Shown one piece after another: positions 43,415 through 46,367 of a stretch of 46,367 bases of DNA. The position numbers were made by a program, and so were the translations under genes. Location of the stretch: NCBI GenBank assembly GCA_012523185.1, contig JAAYIY010000068.1:1-46367 (forward strand), read 5' to 3'. The notes under the pieces were generated by a model. It was not told where the DNA came from, searched no databases, and was given only the letters and a program-made list of their open reading frames with translations. The DNA comes from Clostridiales bacterium. GTDB taxonomy: Bacteria > Bacillota > Clostridia > Oscillospirales > Acutalibacteraceae. Position 1 is the first letter of the stretch. Each line of letters opens with the position of its first letter.

Positions 43415-44753
43415 GGGCTGCATAGGCATATATACGGCGTCGGATCTCAACAATGTCAGGAACAATCCGGCGTCGGATTACATCATGATGAACGATATTG
43501 ACCTTGCGGGATGGGGCAACTGGGCGCCTATCGGCGAGGCGGCGGCACCTTTCAGCGGAGTATTCAACGGCAACGGATATGTTATTAAAAATATGACTAT
43601 CGATATTGTATCAAACGATAATATATATGTCGGATTTTTAGGACATACACTTAATTCGGTTGTGTTCAATCTCGGCATAATAAATGCTGAAATTATTGCA
43701 GAGGTCGTTTCATCAAAATCCATTTATGCCGGAATAATTTCTGCCATGTCGTATTCATCTGTTTTTTCAAATTGCTTTAGCGGCGGCACCCTATATACGG
43801 AAATAAGTTCACAAGGATTCTACACAAACGATGCAGGCGGATTACTGGGCTTTGGCGATTCAGTATCTCTTATCAATTGCTTCAACATGGCTGATGTTAC
43901 TGTGATTTCTTCAAATAACGCTGTATGCGCCGGTGGCATTAACGGTATGATGCGACATTCTGAAATCAGACGCTGCTATAACACAGGCAAAATCAGCGCT
44001 TTAAGCTCAAATTATACTTACGCGGGCGGGATAGCCGGGTGTGCGGCGGAATCTCATGAATCCGATATAAAAGACTGTTATAATTTAGGAGGAATAGTCG
44101 CCGATTCGCAGAAATTTGTTTATGTCGGTGGTCTTATAGGTTTGTCAAGCACTATTAAAAATTCTTATAATATAGGAAGCATCAGTATCATATCGCAAGA
44201 CCCGAGTTGTGTTTTTGCAGGCGGTATAGCAGGAAAAACAGTTTTTCACCGTATAACTGTACACAAAAATGTAAAAACCGATTTTGACGCATATCTAACT
44301 AACTGCTACTATCTGGGCAATATTTTGAAAGCAGTTTCTAACCCTGAATCCGGAGCAATAAAGAACGTCAAATCTCTTTCAAATGAACAGATTGGTCAAA
44401 TGTCGTCATATAATGGCTTTGATTTTGAAAATATATGGACAATATTGTCCTGCGATTCCTCGCCTGTGTTTAATCGTGATATTTCAAGGCTTAACATTTC
44501 GGCAAAGATAAGATATAAAGGTGCCGCTTCCTTGTTTTCGTCAGGTCAGTCAGAAGTTATTTATTGGAGGTCAAGCAATAATAGTGTTGCCGTTATAAAT
44601 GACGACGGATGTGTTTATGGGGCTTGTGTAGGAACGGCAACAATTAACTTTATAACTTCTGACGGGCAGATAGGGGAAAGTGAAGTATATGTTAATTATA
44701 CTTGGTGGCAATGGGTTATTAAGATTGTATTATTTGGATGGATATGGTACTAA
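43245..44753 (+). CDS. Secreted GLUG-repeat and Big_2 protein with W-rich tail, island gene 2
   Basis: A 502-residue exported protein. Its signal peptide is residues 1 to about 33 (MKKALKRLAAIILVLVIALG, ending near GQA). The N-terminal module is shared with gene 1 (about residues 38-120). GLUG-type repeats follow (NCFNMADV, RCYNTGKI, DCYNLGGI and NSYNIGSI, each preceded by AGG-type turns), then FDFENIWTI, a Big_2-like Ig domain (about 410-485; YWRSSNNSVAVINDDGCVYG), and the terminal tail TWWQWVIKIVLFGWIWY. This tail is nearly identical to that of the giant protein ending at 14659 although codons differ. GGAGGG (43234-43239) sets the start. Confidence 0.87.
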   Translation: MKKALKRLAAIILVLVIALGSFGFSIAPESGQALMSGGGAANHEFIKPVTHQTAAPEGCIGIYTASDLNNVRNNPASDYIMMNDIDLAGWGNWAPIGEAAAPFSGVFNGNGYVIKNMTIDIVSNDNIYVGFLGHTLNSVVFNLGIINAEIIAEVVSSKSIYAGIISAMSYSSVFSNCFSGGTLYTEISSQGFYTNDAGGLLGFGDSVSLINCFNMADVTVISSNNAVCAGGINGMMRHSEIRRCYNTGKISALSSNYTYAGGIAGCAAESHESDIKDCYNLGGIVADSQKFVYVGGLIGLSSTIKNSYNIGSISIISQDPSCVFAGGIAGKTVFHRITVHKNVKTDFDAYLTNCYYLGNILKAVSNPESGAIKNVKSLSNEQIGQMSSYNGFDFENIWTILSCDSSPVFNRDISRLNISAKIRYKGAASLFSSGQSEVIYWRSSNNSVAVINDDGCVYGACVGTATINFITSDGQIGESEVYVNYTWWQWVIKIVLFGWIWY

Positions 44754-44786
44754 AGGAATTATAACATTCTAAACATCTGAAGTATT

Positions 44787-44970
44787 AACGGAGGGTTAAG
44801 ATGAAAAAGGCATTAAAAAGGTTAGCGGCTATTATTTTGGTGCTTGTTATTGCGTTGGGCTCGTTTGGCTTTTCAATTGCTCCGGAAAGCGGACAAGCTT
44901 TGATGTCAGGCGGCGGCGCGGCGAACCACGAATTTATTAAGCCCGTCACACATCAGACTGCCGCGCCGGA
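44787..44970 (+). repeat. 184-bp block, second copy
   Basis: Copy of 43231-43414 (one mismatch). It supplies the ribosome-binding site, signal peptide and NHEFIKPVTHQTAAP linker of island gene 3. Confidence 0.93.
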
Positions 44971-45223
44971 TAATGATACAGACAGCGATAACGCTGACAG
45001 CATAAAAAATGACGGCTATCACAAAACTAATATCAGTACTTTGTCAAGTATTAATCAAGGTATGGAGCCTATAAAATACAGCTTTTTTGAATTCATAGAG
45101 TTTCTGAGAGCAAAAGCCGCTTCTGACACCCGGTTTGGAGAAATATATCTGTTTGTTGCTGATGTTTTTGTGTTTTTAGCTTCACCGGTTTTAAGGGCGC
45201 TTAATGCTGTCTTTAAAAGGTGA
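44801..45223 (+). CDS. Short exported protein, island gene 3 (chimeric or truncated paralogue)
   Basis: A 140-residue product. Residues 1 to about 57 repeat the signal peptide and linker of island gene 2. Residue 58 onward is unrelated (an acidic DNDTDSDNADS stretch, then KYSFFEFIEFLRAKAAS and a hydrophobic FVADVFVFLASPVLRALNAV near the end). The last codons, AAA AGG TGA, lie inside the right copy of the sigF repeat, so its stop codon comes from the repeat. It may be the remains of a longer gene cut at the island edge, or a natural short variant with a membrane-active C-terminus. Expression is plausible because the ribosome-binding site is intact. Confidence 0.6.
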   Translation: MKKALKRLAAIILVLVIALGSFGFSIAPESGQALMSGGGAANHEFIKPVTHQTAAPDNDTDSDNADSIKNDGYHKTNISTLSSINQGMEPIKYSFFEFIEFLRAKAASDTRFGEIYLFVADVFVFLASPVLRALNAVFKR

Positions 45224-45260
45224 TACTTTCATCCATAAGAGAGATGATGACATAAGTCGG
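45215..45260 (+). repeat. 46-bp direct repeat, right copy (attR-like)
   Basis: Exact copy of 41281-41326. Here it is not preceded by sigF but by the end of island gene 3. It is followed by the original-looking sigF/zinc-ribbon intergenic hairpin. Confidence 0.95.
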
Positions 45261-45268
45261 GCAAAAAA

Positions 45269-45304
45269 GGAGCGCTGCGTCAATCAAACTTGACGCAGCG
45301 CTCC
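45269..45304 (-). terminator. Terminator of the zinc-ribbon gene
   Basis: GGAGCGCTGCGTCAA (45269-45283) pairs perfectly with TTGACGCAGCGCTCC (45290-45304). On the minus strand the stem is followed by TTTTTTGC (45268-45261). It probably also ended sigF before the island was inserted. Confidence 0.9.
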
Positions 45305-45356
45305 GGCAGTGCATAATAATCTTTTTGTGTTTTATTTATTTAAAATACAAGCGGAA

Positions 45357-45632
45357 TTATGCTTCTTCCCTCATCTTTGCAAAACATTCGCTGCAGTATA
45401 CAGGGCGATCCTCACGCGGCTTGAAAGGAACCCTTGCAGTGGCTCCGCAGCTGGCACAGGTCGCTTCAAACATCTCGCGCTCACGGTTGCCGTTCTTTCT
45501 TGAGTCGCGGCAGATTTTGCAGCGCTGAGGCTCGTTTACGAAACCTTTTTCAGCGTAGAATTCCTGCTCCCCGGCAGTGAAAGTGAATTCTTGGCCGCAT
45601 TCTTTGCAGATGAGAGTTTTGTCTTCGTACAT
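45357..45632 (-). CDS. Zinc-ribbon domain protein
   Basis: A 91-residue protein with four CxxC pairs (CKEC, CKIC, CASC and CSEC), giving two zinc-binding units, and the words GQEFTFTAGEQEFYAEKGF and RPVYCSECF typical of clostridial zinc-ribbon (zf-trcl type) proteins. Function is unknown, probably nucleic-acid or protein binding. The ATG at 45632 is preferred because GAGGT precedes it and the first zinc ribbon starts there; upstream in-frame codons run into the tRNA-like sequence. Confidence 0.85.
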   Translation of the reverse strand: MYEDKTLICKECGQEFTFTAGEQEFYAEKGFVNEPQRCKICRDSRKNGNREREMFEATCASCGATARVPFKPREDRPVYCSECFAKMREEA

Positions 45633-45662
45633 GGTTTTTACCTCGCTTGAATATAGTATTTT

Positions 45663-45730
45663 TGCCCCTGGACGGATTTGCACCGTCACCTTTGAAATGT
45701 CACCAACGCTCTACTTTAAGCTACGCGGGC
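45663..45730 (-). tRNA. Degenerate tRNA-like element, anticodon not assignable
   Basis: On the minus strand it begins GCCCGCGTAGCTTAAAGTAG and ends CCGTCCAGGGGCA. A D-arm-like stem (GCTT/GAGC) with a 6-nt loop lacking GG, and a perfect T-arm-like stem (GACGG/CCGTC) with loop TGCAAAT instead of TTCAAAT, are visible. The acceptor can pair either as GCCC/GGGC with two internal mismatches or as TTTGCCC/GGGCAAA if extended by three bases. The central arm is too short and imperfect (TTGG/TCAA), and total length is only about 68 nt. It is either a tRNA pseudogene or a non-canonical tRNA-like RNA. It lies 7 nt downstream of sigH. Confidence 0.45.
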
Positions 45731-45737
45731 AAATATT

Positions 45738-46310
45738 TTATTGGAATGACCTGAGCTTTTTGCGGATGCGCTGCATCGCGTTATCCACAGATTTATATGT
45801 CGATGAAAGCTGTGACGCTATGGAGGAGTATTTCTCGCCCGAAAGATAAAGCCGAAGCACGTCGCCCTCAAAATGTGAAAGGCTTTCTGTAAGCGCGCTC
45901 ATGAGCCTGTCCGCTTCGGCCTGTCCGACAATGATGTTTTGCGGGTCGTCAGCCCCGCCGCCCGACAGCAAATCCGCGTCGTCCGCTCCCGAGATGTTGA
46001 CAAGCTTGCCTTCAATGCCGCGTATGTTTTTCCTCACAGCGGAGATAATCCTGTTGCCAATGCAGACAGTGGCGTATGTGCGGAATGCCGCGCCGTTTTT
46101 CGGGTCAAAGCTGCCGACGGCGTTTAAAAGACCTATCATGCCCTCCTGGGCAAGGTCGTCGGCTTCACCCGCCGTCCTGTGCTTTGAGGCAATCGACTTT
46201 ACGACGGGAGCCATGCGGACGACTATAACACCCACCGCCGCGCCGCATCCGCCGCGCGCAAGCTCCGCCAAAGCCTCGTCGCTCAATGAGTCTAAAGAGC
46301 GGTCTGACAT
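45738..46310 (-). CDS. sigH: RNA polymerase sigma-H-type sporulation sigma factor
   Basis: A 190-residue sigma-70 family protein most like SigH (Spo0H), which drives early sporulation genes including spoIIA. Region 2 reads AGEADDLAQEGMIGLLNAVGSFDPKNGAAFRTYATVCIGNRIISAVRK. The SigH-like linker is DPQNIIVGQAEADRLM, and region 4 is GDVLRLYLSGEKYSSIASQLSSTYKSVDNAMQRIRKKL. It is shorter than the about 215 residues of Bacillus SigH, mainly at the N-terminus. GGGTGA (46320-46315) precedes the ATG. Confidence 0.88.
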   Translation of the reverse strand: MSDRSLDSLSDEALAELARGGCGAAVGVIVVRMAPVVKSIASKHRTAGEADDLAQEGMIGLLNAVGSFDPKNGAAFRTYATVCIGNRIISAVRKNIRGIEGKLVNISGADDADLLSGGGADDPQNIIVGQAEADRLMSALTESLSHFEGDVLRLYLSGEKYSSIASQLSSTYKSVDNAMQRIRKKLRSFQ

Positions 46311-46367
46311 CTGTTCACCCCGTAGAAATCAAAGCATCCTCCGACACTTTTTCCGACACTTCAATTA

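Larger units (their letters stand above)
41327..45260 (+). mobile_element. Putative non-autonomous genomic island inserted at the sigF 3' end
   Basis: Sequence between and including one of two exact 46-bp direct repeats. It carries three plus-strand genes for exported, mosaic proteins and no recombinase, transposase or tRNA gene. The right copy is followed directly by the hairpin that separates sigF from the minus-strand zinc-ribbon gene, as expected if the island split that junction. Excision between the repeats would leave sigF intact and release a circle of 3934 bp. Bodies of the genes are visibly AT-richer than the surrounding chromosome. Confidence 0.7.

Noticed and set aside
45269..45304. 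Terminator as a repeat arm of the island
   Set aside because: The T-tract faces the minus strand and fits the zinc-ribbon gene. It is better explained as the original intergenic terminator.
1..46367. CRISPR array
   Set aside because: No regularly spaced short repeats with unique spacers. The repeated DNA is explained by MITEs, protein-coding repeats and the mosaic modules.

Overview
The window reads as a chromosomal segment of an endospore-forming Firmicute of class Clostridia, probably near the Oscillospirales. This rests on the spoIIAA-spoIIAB-sigF operon, a SigH-type sigma factor, the tig-clpP-clpX-lon-engB protease cluster, the dgt-dnaG-sigA cluster, an AbrB-like regulator and an RqcH (NFACT) protein. 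The genus assignment is inference; there is no rRNA gene.

Layout. 1-8722: protein quality control and housekeeping (a phosphoesterase, tig, clpP, clpX, lon, engB, lysA). 8789-15313: accessory and surface genes (a secreted phosphoesterase, a 1377-residue Ig/beta-repeat protein, a small zinc-ribbon membrane protein). 15477-27901: core genes (an EF-G-like GTPase, a PRPP-synthetase-like protein, metK-prmA-rqcH, DUF378, an M16 peptidase pair, lgt). 27976-31144: gap, abrB-like and a PHP-domain protein. 31216-33710: a secreted LRR/Big2 protein lying between two MITE copies. 33772-41321: yigZ, dgt-dnaG-sigA-folC and spoIIAA-spoIIAB-sigF. 41327-45260: an island of three mosaic secreted-protein genes inserted at the 3' end of sigF. 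45357-46310 (minus strand): a zinc-ribbon protein, a degenerate tRNA-like element and sigH.

Three patterns stand out. (1) The last 46 bp of sigF and its flank (41281-41326) recur exactly at 45215-45260. They bracket about 3.9 kb of secreted-protein genes and look like attachment-site-type direct repeats around a non-autonomous element with no recombinase. (2) Several unrelated secreted proteins end exactly at the stop codon with a tryptophan-rich hydrophobic tail (WWQWLIKILLFGWIWY and variants). The peptide is conserved although its codons have diverged, which suggests a selected and, to my knowledge, unnamed C-terminal signal. (3) A MITE family (175 bp between TA dinucleotides, 20-bp terminal inverted repeats) is present as two complete copies, one copy cut by the window edge, one solo-hairpin deletion derivative that supplies the lysA stop codon, and one possible relic.

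Start codons were moved inward from the longest reading frame wherever a ribosome-binding site and family alignment supported it (tig, lon, EF-G-like, prs-like, metK, rqcH, gap, folC, the PHP protein, the surface proteins and the zinc-ribbon proteins). Promoters and terminators were found by eye and are predictions.
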